A DNA stretch of 64,000 bases, from NCBI RefSeq assembly GCF_030445035.2, contig NC_080695.1, positions 124,001 to 188,000 on the forward strand, given 5' to 3'. The translations under genes were made by a program, and so were the position numbers. This DNA is from Dasypus novemcinctus (taxonomy: Eukaryota; Chordata; Mammalia; Cingulata; Dasypodidae). The notes beneath the pieces are model-generated. The model saw nothing but the letters and a program-made list of their open reading frames with translations, searched no databases and was not told the origin of the DNA. Positions 35,434 through 48,365 of this stretch are shown here, piece by piece; position 1 is the first letter of the stretch; each line of letters opens with the position of its first letter.

Positions 35434-38400
35434 AAACTCACCTTAGACTCAGAGTTCAAGAAGGCTGAAAGTGAATGGCTGGAAAAGAATCTTATAAGCA
35501 AACAATAACCAAAAAAGGGCAGGAGTAGCTATACTAACATCAGACAAAATAGACTTTAAATATAAAACTATTGTAAGAGACAAAGACAGATACTCTACCT
35601 TATTAAAAGAGGTAATCATTCAAGAAGAAACAATCATAAACATGTATGTACGTATCCAGGGTGACTCAAAATACATGAGCCAAACACTGGAAAAACTAAG
35701 TGGTGAAATAGATGCCTCTACAATTATAGTGGGGGACTTTAATACACCATTACCACCATGAGAACGTCTCAAGAGAGAATCAATAAAGAAACAAAGATTT
35801 TGAATGATATATTAGAGGATCTGGACCTAATAGACATATACAGAATACTACACACAAGAACAGTGGGATATATATTCTTCTCTAGAACACATGGATCATT
35901 CTCCAAGATAGAACACATGCAAGGCAACAGTCAATTTCTCAATGAATTCAGAAAGACTGAAATGATGCAAAGTAATTTCTCTGACCACAGTGGAATGGAG
36001 CTGGATATCAGTAAAGGTCCAGAAAACCAGATTAAGCACAAACATATGGAAGTTATACAGTACAATACACTCTTAGACAAACAGTGGGTCAAGGAGGAAA
36101 TCTCAATAGCAATCGGTAACTACCTTGAAATGAATGAAAATCACAACAAAACATACAAAAAACCTCTGGGGAAAGCAGATGTGTCTCAAGCAATTGGGCT
36201 CCATCTACCATATAGGAGGTCAAGTGATCATTGTGAAGGGCCTCCTGGTGAAGGCTAACTGGCCCGTGTAGTGAGCTGGCCCACCCAGACAGCTGGCCTT
36301 CATGGAGTTGCACTGTGCAGGAGTGCTGCCCTGTGCAGGAGTTCCAGCTCATGCGGACAGCTGGTGCAGCTAGATGATACAATAAAAAGAGACACAGAAG
36401 AGAGGTAATAAGAGATGCAGTAGACCAGGGAGCTGAGGTGGTGGTGCAAGAGAATGATTGTCTCTCTCCTACCCTGGAAGGTCCAAGGATCAATTCCCAG
36501 AGCCACCTAACGAGAATACAAGCAGACACAGAAGAACACACAGCAAATGGACACAGTGAGCAGACAAAGGCGGGAAGGGGGAGAAATAAATAAATCTTTT
36601 AAAAAAATGTATGGGATGCAGCAAAAACTGTACTGAGAGGGAAATTCATAGCCAAAAAAGCATATATCAAAAAAGATAAAAGAGCTAAAAGTGAAGACTT
36701 TAACACACACATGGAGGAATTAGGAAAAGAACAATAAATTAACCCTTAAGGAAGTAGAAAGAAGGAAACAAGAAAGATTAGAGCAGAACTAAATAAAATT
36801 GAAAATAACAATGCACTAGAAAAAAACAAAAGCAAATTTGACAAACTCTTAATTAGACTAACAAAGAAAAAAAGAGAGAAGATACAAATATACAAAATAA
36901 GAAAGGAGGAAGTGGATATCACCACTGACCCTACAGAAATAAGTAGTATCATAACAGGATACTTTGTAATATTATATGGCAACAAGAGGGACAATTTAGA
37001 GGAAATGGACAAATTCTTAGAAACACATGAGCAACCTACATTAATGAAAGAACAAACTGATGAACTCAACAGTCCAATCACAAATAAAGAGGTAGAATCT
37101 CTCATTAAGAACCTCCCAATGAAGAAGAGCCCTGGGCCAGATGACTTCACAGGTGAATTCTACCAAGTGTTCTGGAAAGAACTAACACCAATCCTGTTTA
37201 TACTCTTCCAAAAAATAGAAGTAGAAGGAACACTGTGTAACTCATTTTATGATGCCAACATTACTCTAATACCAAAGCCAAACAAAGACACCACAAGAAA
37301 GGAAAATTACAGACCAATCCCTCTGTTGAAACCAGATGCTAAACTCCTCAACAGAATACTTGCTAATCATATTCAGCAACACATCAAAAGAATTATATAC
37401 CAAGACCAAGTGGGTTTCATCCGGGGTATTCAAGGATGGTTCAACATAAGAAAATCAATCAATGTAATACACCATATAAACAGATCGAAGGAGAAAAATC
37501 ACCTGATCATCTCCATAGATGCAGAAAAACATTTGACAAAATACAGCACCCTTTCCTGATAAAACACTGCAAAAGATAGGAATAGAAGGAAACTTTCTGA
37601 ACATGATAAAGAGTATATATAAAAAACCCACAGCTAACACCATATACAATGGTGAAATCCTAAAAGCTTTCCACTTAACATCCGGAACAAGACAAAGATG
37701 CCCACTATCACCCCACGTACTTAACATAGTGTGAGAAGTACTTGCTCAAGTACTGAGGCAAGAAAAAGATATAAAAGGCATCCAACCTGGAAAGGAAGAA
37801 GTTAAAATTCACTATTTGCAGATGACATGATCCTATTCATAGAAAGCCCTGAGAAATCAACAACCATGCTTCTAGAATGTATAAAGGAGTTCAGTAAAGC
37901 CACTGAGAATAAGATCAATGCACAAAAATCAGTAGCATTTCTGTAGACCAATAATGAGCAATCTGAGGAGGAAAGCAAGAAAAAAATGCCATTTACATTA
38001 GCAACTAAAAAAATTCAAGTACTGGGAATAAATTTAACTAAAGATACACCTGACTCATACATGGACAGCTACACAACACTGTTAAAGGAAATAGAAAAAG
38101 ACATATAAATGGAAGAATATTCCCTGTTCATGGATAAGCCTAAAGATCATTAAGATGTCTATGCTCCCCAAACTAATCTACAGACTTAATGCAATCCCAA
38201 TAAAAATCAGCACAGCATTTTTTCCTTACTGAATTGGAAAACTAACTATGAAATTTATTTGGAATGGCAATTGGCCTTGAATAGGTAAAGACATATTGAA
38301 GAAGAAAAATGAAATCAGAGAAATCACACTATCTGACTTTTTGGACATTGTAATAGGAAATGGTTTCATGAACTTCACACCCATAGCAAGACCAGTGGGG

Positions 38401-38480
38401 AAAATAAAAGATAAATGGGACCTCGTCAAAATTAAAACCTTTTGCACATCGAAGGAGTTTGTCAAGAAAGTGAAAAGGAT
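35434..38480 (+). pseudogene. L1-C right part: ORF2 remnant
   Basis: Homology resumes inside the endonuclease domain (GAAACTCACCTTAGAC, the ETHLR motif) and runs through RT to about residue 900. Open pieces are 35758-36258 (endonuclease, SDHSG intact) and 36912-37559 (RT fingers and palm start). The text is interrupted by a SINE at 36168-36607. A further deletion joins CACACTATCTGACTTT to GGACATTGTAATAGGAAATGG at about 38340. The element ends where it meets opposite-strand L1 at about 38480. It is more diverged than L1-A and L1-B. Confidence 0.85.
36168..36607 (+). mobile_element. tRNA-Ala-derived SINE (DAS-like) inside L1-C ORF2
   Basis: The head (AAGCAGATGTGTCTCAAGCAATTGGGC), the GGCCTCCTGGTGAAGGC block and the end (CAAGCAGACACAGAAGAACACACAGC...AAATAAATAAATC) match the SINE at 24622-25030. 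It also contains a second tRNA-like stretch near 36420-36500, so it may be a dimer. Confidence 0.75.
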
Positions 38481-39722
38481 TCTTCATTTCCCATTTGGAT
38501 GCCTTTTATTTCTTTTTCTTGCCTGATTGCTTTAGCTAGAACATCTAGCACTATATTGAACAACAGTGGTGACAGTGGGCATCTTTGCTTTGTCCTTGAT
38601 CGCAACAGGAATGTTTTCAGTTTTTCAGCATTGAGTACAATGTTAGCTGTGGGTTTTTCATATATGGCCTTTATCATGTTGAGAAAATTTCCTTCAGTTC
38701 CTATTTTTTGTAATATTTTTATGAAGAAAGGATGCTGTATTTTGTCAAAAGCCCTTTCTGCATCAAATGATAAGATCGTGTGAGTTTTCTTCTTTGATTT
38801 ATTAATGTGGTGTATTATGGTGATTGATTTTTTTTTGTGTTGAACCAGCCTTGCATGCCTGGTATAAAACCCACTTGATCATGATGGATAATTCTTTTAA
38901 TGTGTTCTTGGATTCAATTGGCAAGTATTTTATTGAGGATTTTTGCATCTGTATTCATAGAGAAACGGGTCTGTAATTTTCCTTTTTTGTAATATCTTTA
39001 TCTTGCTTTAGTAGTAGGGTGATAGTGGCTTCATAGAATGTGTTGGTAGCATTCCTCCTTGTTGAACTTTTTCGAACGGCTTGAGTAAGATTGTTATTAA
39101 ATCTTTGAATGCTTGGCAGAACTCACCTGTGAAACTGTCTGGTCCTGGGCTTTTCATTTTGGGGAGCTGTTTGATGACTGTTTCAATTTTTTACTTGTTA
39201 TTGGCTTGTTCATGTCTTCTGTTTCTTCTAGTGTCAGTGTAGGATTTTTGTACATTCCTAAGAATTTTTCCATTTCATCTACACTGTCTGGTTTTTTAGC
39301 ATAAATTTGTTCATAGTATTCTCTTATGATCTCCCTTATTTCTGTGACATCAATAGCAAGGTTCCCTTTTTCATTTTTCATTTCATTTATTTGCATCTTC
39401 TCTCTTTTTTTCTTAGTCTAGCTAAGGGTTTGTCAATTTTGTTAATCTTCTCAAAGAATCAACTTTTGGTTTTGTTCATTTTCTCCATGGTTTTTCATTC
39501 TCAATTTCATTTATTTCTGCTCTGATCTTTGTTACTTCATTCCTTCTACTTGTTTTATGATTAGTTTGCTGTTCTTTTGCTATTTCCTCCAGCTGTGTAG
39601 CTTGGTCATTGATTTTAGCTCTTTCTTCTTTTTTAAAGTAAGCATTGAGGGCTATAAATTTTCCTCTCAACACTTCCTTCACAGCACCCATAGGTACTGA
39701 TATGTTGTATTCTCATTGTGAT

Positions 39723-40547
39723 TTATCTCGAGATATTTATTGATTTTTCTTGAAATTTCTTCTCTGACTGACTGATTATTAGTGTGGTGTTTAATCTCCA
39801 TATACATATGAATTTTCCCTTTATTTGCCACTTGTTGATTTCCAGCTTTTCTCCATTTTGATCAGAGAAATTGCTTTGTATAATTTCAATTCTGCTGAAT
39901 TTATTGAGATCTGCTTTGTGTCCCAATATATGGTCTATCCTGGGGAAAGATCCATGAGCACTTGAAAAGAATGTATATCCTGCAGTTTTGGTGTGCAGTG
40001 TTCTGTATATGTCTATTAGGTTTAGTTCATTTATCATATTATTCAAGTTCTCTGTTTCCTTATTGATCTTCTGCCCAGATGTTCTATCCAATGCTGAGAG
40101 TGGTGTACTGACGTCTCCGACTATTTTTGTAGAGATGTCCCTTTCTCCCTTTAGTTTTGCCAGTGTTTGCTTCATGTATCTTGGGGCACCCTGGTTAGAT
40201 GCATATATATTTATGATTATTCTTTCTTTCTGGTGAATCATCCCTTTTATTAATATGTAATGTCCTTCCTTGTCTCTAATAAATGTTTTGCTTTTAAAGT
40301 CTGTATCATCTGATATAAGTATAGCTACCCCAGCTTTTTTTTGGTTACTGAATGTGTGGAATATCTTTTTCCAGCCTTTCCCTTTCAATTTGTTCTTATC
40401 CTTGGGTCTAAGATGAGTCTCTTGCAGACAATGTATCGATGGCTTATCTATTCTTATCCATTCTGCCAGTCTGTGTCTTTTCATTGGGGAGTTTAATCCA
40501 TTAACATTCAATGTTATTACTGTAAAGGCAGCTCTTATTGCATCCAT
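39723..40547 (-). pseudogene. L1-D ORF2 endonuclease domain
   Basis: An open frame of 274 codons starts at the authentic ORF2 ATG and spans the whole endonuclease domain. Asn14 (TLNVNGLN) and Glu43 (LQETHLRP) are present. Asn147 has become Ser (VGDVST for VGDFNT) and His230 has become Gln (SDQNG for SDHSG), so the endonuclease would be inactive even though the frame is open. RT follows in broken frames to 38485. Confidence 0.85.
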
Positions 40548-40619
40548 TTTGATCTTTGCAGTTTGTCTCTCATTTTATATTTGACACTTTTAGTTACTGT
40601 TACTGATACAGTTGTCATT

Positions 40620-41600
40620 TCCAGGCTCTCTTCCAGGCCTCTCTCTCCTGTCTTTCCTTTTCAGGTTGTAACACTCCCTTTAGTATTTCTTGCAATGCTG
40701 GTCTTTTTGTTATAAACTCTCTGTTTCTGTTTCTCAGTAAATATTCTAATCTCACCCTCATTTTTCAAAGGTCATCTTGCTGGTTATAAAATCCTTACTG
40801 GCAGTTTTTCTACTGCAGTATCTTAAATATATCATAGCACTGCCTTCTTGCCTCCATGGTTTCTGACAAGAAATTGGCACTTAATCTTGTTGGATATCCC
40901 TTAAATGTTATGCATTGTTTTTCCCTTGTTGCTCTCAGTATTTTCTCTTTGTCTCTGGCATTTGACATTCTGATTAGTATGTGTCTCAGAGTTGGTCTAT
41001 TTGGATTTATTCAGATGGGAGTACGTTGTGCTTCTTGGAAATGGATACCTATATCCTTCAATAGGGTTGGGAAACTTTCCACCATTATTTCTTCAACTAT
41101 TCTTTCTGCCCCCTTTCCCTTCTCTTCTCCTTCTGGGACATTCATGACACCTATGTCTGCATGTCTCTTGCTGCCATTTAGTTCCCTGATCCCCTGTTCA
41201 ATTTTTTCCATTCTTTTCTTCATCTGTTTTTTGTTTGTTCACTTTCGGAGGCCATGTCTTCGAGCTCACTGATCCTTTCTTCTGCTTCCTCAAATCTGCT
41301 GTTATATGCCTCCAGCATATTTTTTATTTCATTTATTGCACCTTTCATTCCCATAAGGTCTGCTATTTTTCTATGTATGCTTTAAAATTCTTCTTTGTGC
41401 TCATCCAATGTCTTCTTAATATCCTTAATCTCTTTAGCCATCTTATTGAATTTAGCAAGAAGATTTATTTGCACATCTAAGATTAGTTACCTCAACTCTT
41501 TTATGTCATCTGCAGGCTTATCTTGTTCCTTTAATTGGGCCATCTATTCCTGTTTCTTGATATGGATTGTAATTTTTTGTTGGTGTTTCCCCTTCTGACT
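40620..41600 (-). pseudogene. L1-D ORF1 remnant
   Basis: The minus-strand frame 41223-41011 shows the typical ORF1 stretch before and within the RRM (residues such as MNVPEGEEKGKGAERI and EEIMVESFPTL). Flanking sequence extends the homology to the coiled coil and N-terminus (to about 41600) and to the C-terminal domain (to about 40620), with several stops. Confidence 0.7.
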
Positions 41601-42326
41601 TGCTAGATGTATTTATTCTTGGTGCTGTTTCTCCATTTAGTTTAGGGATTTCTTATTTTTTCTGTCTTACAGGTTGTGTAGTAGGAGCCAAGGATGTAGT
41701 TGGTGCTGTAAGCTATGGAGGCTGAAGTTGCACATGTTGCCCCAGGAATTGATGAAGTTTCTCCCACCTTTCTCCTCTGTCAGGGATAGGGACAGAGCTG
41801 TAGCCGTGTATAATAATCCCAGTTGGGCACAAGACTGTCTGTAGTCACCCGGAGACACTGATGAAGCTTCACTCCCCTTCCTCCCTATTTTAGGCAGGAT
41901 GGAGCTATAGTTTTGGTCAGCAATCTATGTGGGTCCAAAATGACCACAGTTGCTCAGGTAAACTGATGTATCACTAGTCCCTATTCCTACCAGGAGTGGG
42001 AATGGGCCCTCTAGAGTGCCCAACAATTTAATCTCTGTGGGCCAAATATGCCTGCAGTTGTCCTGAGAAGCTTTGGGAGTATGGTCCCTTTTGCCCTTTA
42101 GGGGGTGGGAACAGAACCATAAATGCTCAACAGTTCAGTCCTGTAGGCTGAAAGTACCCCCCATTGCCCAGAGAAGCTGAGGAAACACCAGCTCCCTCCT
42201 ATCATGTTGGTGGAAGGGGTGGTTCTATGGGTGCTCAACAGTCAGTCCCTTTAGGGTGAGAATACCTGCCATTGCCTGGAGAGGCTGAGGAAACACCAGC
42301 CCCCTTCTACCCTCTTAAGGCATGGG
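41600..42326 (-). promoter_or_regulatory. L1-D 5' UTR with degenerate tandem units
   Basis: Units of about 100-130 bases repeat: GAGAAGCTGAGGAAACACCAGCTCCC at 42172 and GAGAGGCTGAGGAAACACCAGCCCCC at 42280, with more diverged ones at about 41735, 41850, 41955 and 42065. A monomeric 5' UTR fits an L1 promoter region. Confidence 0.6.
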
Positions 42327-42770
42327 TGTGGGAAACAAAGGTATGTTGTTTCCAAGGAAGCGAGTTACTTCCCTGACCACTGAGTCATGCTGTCTCCACC
42401 GCTATATGTGCAGGTCATAAATCTAGCAAGGTGATGTGTATGCTCAGGTGGAACGAGGACTAGGTAGAACGGGACAACCTGGGCAACAAGATTTATGGGT
42501 ATGTTTTCTCAACAATAAAATAGAACATTGAAATTTTGAACTTTGAATTATAATCATAGCATTTGATCCATTGGGTTACATGTGTTGAGGTAATGGGAAT
42601 AGTTAGCTAGAATAGTTGCTGGTTCCCACGATTGCTTGGGGTATATAAAGAAGCCCCTGAGATTAATAAACTTGTCTGATGAGCTTGAGGCTTCAATGCT
42701 TGCAGATCCCCTGATCCCAATCTCTCTTTGTCTTTCATTCCCGATACCCTTCGGGTCCGTGACTCCAACA
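42327..42770 (+). mobile_element. Solo LTR, class II endogenous retrovirus
   Basis: A 444-bp LTR runs TGTGGGAAAC...CCAACA, homologous to the 3' LTR at 10762-11044. It has a TATATAAA box (42642-42649) and an AATAAA signal (42665-42670), so a U3-R-U5 layout can be proposed: U3 to about 42670, then a short R and U5. No internal retroviral DNA follows. The six bases on each side (CATGGG and AGGTGA) do not match, so a target duplication is not seen. Confidence 0.85.
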
Positions 42771-42829
42771 AGGTGAGAGGGAATTGAAAGCCTAATGTAA
42801 GGCTCTTACACATAAGTGAAGTTGTATAA

Positions 42830-43260
42830 CATTATTTTTATGAATTAGTAGATGTTTTAGGTTGACAGAAAATTGAGATTGTACAGAGTTCCCACGAGCC
42901 CCCTTTCTTTCCTTACCGGCCACCTGCTCACAGTTTTCCCTGGTAATTCCATCTTTAATTCTATCAGTCGATGAGCTGATACTGATCCTTCTCATAAACC
43001 AAAGTCCACAGTCTGCATCAGGGTTGACTCGTCGTGCTGCACGTTTCTGGGGGCTGACAGATGCATCACGTCATGTGTCTCCATGATCCTATCATAGGGT
43101 TGTGTCAAGGCTCCCCAGACTACAGAGTCACACTTCAACACAAGCTCAAGCAAAACCCCAGCAGAGTTTTTTGGTAGAAATCGACAAGCTGATTCTAAAA
43201 TTTACATGGAAAAGTGAAGGAACTAGAATCACCAAAATAAATTTGAAAAAGAACAGCGCT
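42830..43260 (+). mobile_element. Old L1 fragments
   Basis: Positions 42830-43115 look like old L1 3' UTR text (GTACAGAGTTCCCACGAG, CACAGTTTTCCCTGGTAATTCC). 43146-43250 reads on the plus strand as the end of the RT domain of ORF2 (FFVEIDKLILKFTWK). The two pieces need not be from one element. Confidence 0.6.
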
Positions 43261-43439
43261 GAGAGACACACACCCCCTGCTCTCAGGCTGCATTTGCTGG
43301 AAGGTGAGGTGCTGCGCAGGGAAAGCTCAGCGCTCAGTGGGCCAGGAGGAGGGTTCAGAGACACACCTGTGCGTCTGTGGTCAGCAGGTTTTCAGAAGTG
43401 CCTGGAGGATTCGTGGAGAAAGGACCGTCCTTTCAGCCA

Positions 43440-44330
43440 AGATCCTCAGGTGTGAGGCCGGTCACCCGGGGGCACAGCCGAAGGCGTGTGGAGATCACCA
43501 GCTGCAGCGACCCCTGTCGCTGGCGTGGGGGTCGGGGCGCCCCAGCCCTTTGGGGTCCCGTGCCTTCTGTGGGCACAGGCAGGGGAGAGGCCTGGGCTCC
43601 AGCCTCAGGCAGCGAGTCTGCAGGGTGCCCAGGGCCGGCCTGAGCCGGGCTCGCCCCGCGGGAGAGGACAGGCGCCCGGGTCCCCCGCTTAGCCCCCCAA
43701 AGTTAAATGGTCCCCTTTGGAGCGCCCCGCCCTCGTGCCCCGGGCCCCCCGAGTCCAGAACGATGGGGTCCTCAGGTGCGTGGGCAGATTGGAATTTCCA
43801 CACGGCTCCCGTGGGCGGTGGAGGTGTGGGGGCGTGGCCTGGCCGTGGCCGGGGCGTGGCCGCCCCCTGCGACTTTTATTTCCGAATCTCAAAAAACCTG
43901 GACTTGCGCGTCCGAGGGCCGTGTTGTGGGCCCGTGGGCGGGGGCCGCGCCATCCGGAGTCGGGGAGTTCGCGACCGTCACCAGCGCCGGGTCTCCTCCC
44001 GCCGCCCCGGCCGCCCTCGGGCGCTGCCCGCCCCAGTGGGTTTGGAGGGCGGCGGCGAGTTTCTTCTGACGAGCTCCCCAGGGGACGCTGCCCCAACCGC
44101 GCCCCCAAACTGGAGACCCCGCGACTGGGCTCCAGGGGGCCTGGCTGGAGAGCTGAGCGGAGCCACACGCTCCGAGGCCACGAGGGACGGGGTGGGCGGG
44201 GCCTGAGGGGTGGGGTCCAGCCGCCCCGGAGCAGCCCCTCGGCCTGCCCATGCCCTCGGGGGCGAGGACTCCGCTGGGGGCGGCGCCTGGGACGCCACCG
44301 CTGAAGGTGCCGGGGACGTGGGTCCTGTGT
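43440..44330. other. CpG-rich stretch (possible CpG island)
   Basis: The density of CpG and GC is visibly higher than around it, with GGGGCGTGGC boxes at 43832 and 43852 (Sp1/KLF-like). No gene start was recognised. Overlapping long frames on both strands are GC artefacts. Confidence 0.5.
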
Positions 44331-44344
44331 GGCTCCACCACTGT

Positions 44345-44775
44345 CCCCAGCCGCTGCCATGTGCCCCCAGCCCCTGCCATGTGCCCCCAGCCCCGCCATC
44401 TGCTCCTGGTCCCTACCCCCAGCCCCTGCCCCCAGCCCCTGCCATCTGCTCCTGGTCCCTACCCCCAGCCCCTGCCCCCAGCCCCTGCCATCTGCCCGCA
44501 GTCCCTACCCCCAGCCCCTGCCCCCAGCCCCTGCCTTCTGCCCGCAGTCCCTACCCCCAGCCCCTGCCCCCAGCCCCTGCCATCTGCCCGCAGTCCCTAC
44601 CCCCAGCCCCTGCCCCCAGCCCCTGCCTTCTGCCCGCAGTCCCTACCCCCAGCCCCTGCCCCCAGCCCCTGCCTTCTGCCCGCAGTCCCTACTCCCTGCC
44701 CCTGCCCCCAGCCCCTGCCTTCTGCCCGCAGTCCCTACCCCCAGCCCCTGCCCCCAGCCCCTGCCTTCTGCCCCT
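44345..44775. repeat. 46-base C-rich minisatellite, about 8 copies
   Basis: The unit is CCCTACCCCCAGCCCCTGCC followed by CCCAGCCCCTGCCxTCTGCC and CGCAGT. Copies alternate between CCATCTG and CCTTCTG variants. The opening copies near 44345-44410 are irregular. Confidence 0.93.
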
Positions 44776-45645
44776 CTGGATCTCGGAGGCTGAGGCTCGG
44801 GGCGTGCAGTGCGGACCCCGCTAGAAAAATTACAAGTGGGCTCCTCTCCCCTGCCCCCGCCCCCACTGACATGTCCGGGACCTGGGCGCAGGGAAGAGCC
44901 CCCCGACTCTCCTCAGGCCTGGGAGGGGGCGGGGGGCTTGGGAATGCCAAGGCGGGACCGCCTGATGGCAAAGGGCGGGCCAATCAGGAGGCGCCTCCCC
45001 GGGAAGGGCTGGGGGGTCCGTGGAGGGCCTGCGGGGTCCCCACCGACCCCCTGTCCCGAGGCTCCCCTGGGGGGGGGCCCTGCGGGAGGTCGGGGGACCT
45101 GCGGGCAGCACCTGCAGTTCTCCCGGTTGCCACGCGGGGGCGAGGGCGCTCCTGGCGGAGGGAGGCGGCCGAGGCGGGGCCGGGCGGGGCTGGACGGTGC
45201 GGCCGGGGCCCCTCCTGGGCGGCTGGGGCGGGGTCCCCTGCCGGGGCAGCACCGTGCGCGCGTGCGTCGTGTGCCTGGGCGTGAGCACGCACACGTGCAC
45301 GTGCTGGAGGGGAGCCCTGCCTTCCCGGGGCCCCTCGCCGGGCTGGACCCCCACCGCGCCAGCCCGTCCACTCGGCAGACGAGCCCCGGGTGCCGACCAC
45401 GTGCCCAGAGGCCGCCCAGGACGGCGCCCGCACGGCGAGGGGGGCCGCGGGCGGCAGGGCGTTCCCCGGGGGGCGGCCCCGCTGGTGCCCGGGGCGCGGG
45501 GTGGGGTCACGTGGGGCAAGCCCCTTGTCTCCTCCATCTCTGCTTGCGACACTGACCTGGGGGGACCGCGGGAGACGAGAAGCTCAGGCTGCCCCGCCCC
45601 TGCAGGACCCCGGGAGGCGGGCAGCCCACCCACCACTTCCTCTGC
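44776..45645. other. GC-rich 5' flank of the mastin-like gene
   Basis: No gene was recognised. A short GCGCGCGTGCGTCGTG/CACGCACACGTGCACGTG stretch lies at 45254-45302. This region could hold the upstream control of the mastin-like gene. Confidence 0.45.
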
Positions 45646-45650
45646 AGGAC

Positions 45651-45702
45651 AGATAAAGGGGCGCCCGCGCCCCAGAGCCGCAGGCGGCACAGACCTGGGA
45701 AG
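45651..45702 (+). promoter_or_regulatory. Mastin-like gene core promoter and non-coding exon 1
   Basis: AGATAAAGG at 45651-45659 serves as a TATA-like box and also fits the GATA-factor site WGATAR. About 25-50 bases later a short exon ends ...CTGGGAAG (45702) before GTAAGG. The acceptor CCCCTGCAG lies directly before the ATG at 45775. The same layout is seen in the tryptase gene here and, partly, at 61817 before the second pseudogene. Confidence 0.65.
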
Positions 45703-45774
45703 GTAAGGGCGCTGCCCCCCCCACCCCTCAGCCGGGGCGCCCTGGCCCCCCACCCACCCCTGCCTCCCCTGCAG

Positions 45775-47748
<1,974 letters not shown>

Positions 47749-47977
47749 CCGAGGCGCGTCCGGGCGCGGCCCCTGCGCTTCTCCCCTGGGGCTCAGCATT
47801 TTGCTCCCCACAGCGCTGCCCCCCGCCCCTGCTCCCCGCCCTCTGCCCCTGGCTCCAGCGTGCTGGCCTTCCCGGACAGCGGGGAGCAGAGGCAGGGGAC
47901 AGGCTCCCAGGCTCTGTGTCCCATACGGGGGTGGAGATGGCCCAGGACCACCGCCCCCACCCCAATCTGTGCTTATT

Positions 47978-47983
47978 ATTAAA
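47978..47983 (+). terminator. Mastin-like gene polyadenylation signal
   Basis: ATTAAA lies 230 bases after the TGA, followed by a CTCGGTGG stretch and later TG-rich DNA. It matches the tryptase signal and the one at 63169. Confidence 0.7.
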
Positions 47984-48179
47984 CTCGGTGGAAAGCAGCT
48001 GGCGCTCCGCGTCCTTGTCTGTGGCTGTGACCTGGAGGTCTGGGGGCTCTGGGGGCCAGGGGGGCGGGGCCAGCTGGGTTTTGCACCTCGCGGCCTCTTC
48101 CTGCGCTGGCCTCCATGGCGTGGGGGTGGGGTGGCTGGTCCCCAGACTCAGCAGCCCGTGCCCTCAGGTCTCCCCCGCC

Positions 48180-48365
48180 CATCCAGCCTCTGCTCTTTCC
48201 TTCCTACCTGCCCCTTTCCTCTCTCCTCTCTCCATTGACTTTATTCTTTCTCTCTGTCCCTACTCCCATGTTTTCTTTCCTCCCTCCCCCCTCCTCTCCT
48301 TTCCCTGCTCTCCTCCATTCCTTGCTCTTTCTTTCATTCCCTTTTTCTTCACTGCCTTCCCTTCA
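48180..48365. repeat. Long pyrimidine tract downstream of mastin-like gene
   Basis: A CT-rich stretch of about 180 bases (TTTCCTTCC, CTCTCCTCTC, CTCCTCTCC). Similar tracts lie at 57050-57125 and at 63350-63440, the last about 180 bases after the second pseudogene, so it may be part of the duplicated unit. Confidence 0.6.

Larger units (their letters stand above)
38485..42326 (-). mobile_element. L1-D, opposite strand, truncated in reverse transcriptase
   Basis: Read on the minus strand the order is 5' UTR (42326 to about 41600), ORF1 (about 41600-40620), ORF2 from the ATG at 40547, cut off in the RT domain at about 38485. It is a different, older lineage than A-C. Its left end abuts the right end of L1-C head to head. 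The solo LTR at 42327 marks its right boundary. Confidence 0.8.

Noticed and set aside
38470-38500. Head-to-head L1-C/L1-D junction as a twin-priming inversion of one element
   Set aside because: The two sides belong to different L1 lineages and overlap in the ORF2 region they cover, and the 3' part expected for twin priming is missing. Two separate elements fit better.
42321-42776. Target-site duplication around the solo LTR
   Set aside because: The six bases on each side (CATGGG and AGGTGA) differ, and shifting the ends by a few bases did not give a match.
44250-45284. 344-codon frame rich in Pro and Cys
   Set aside because: Most of it is the 46-base minisatellite read in one frame; all three plus frames are open over the repeat.
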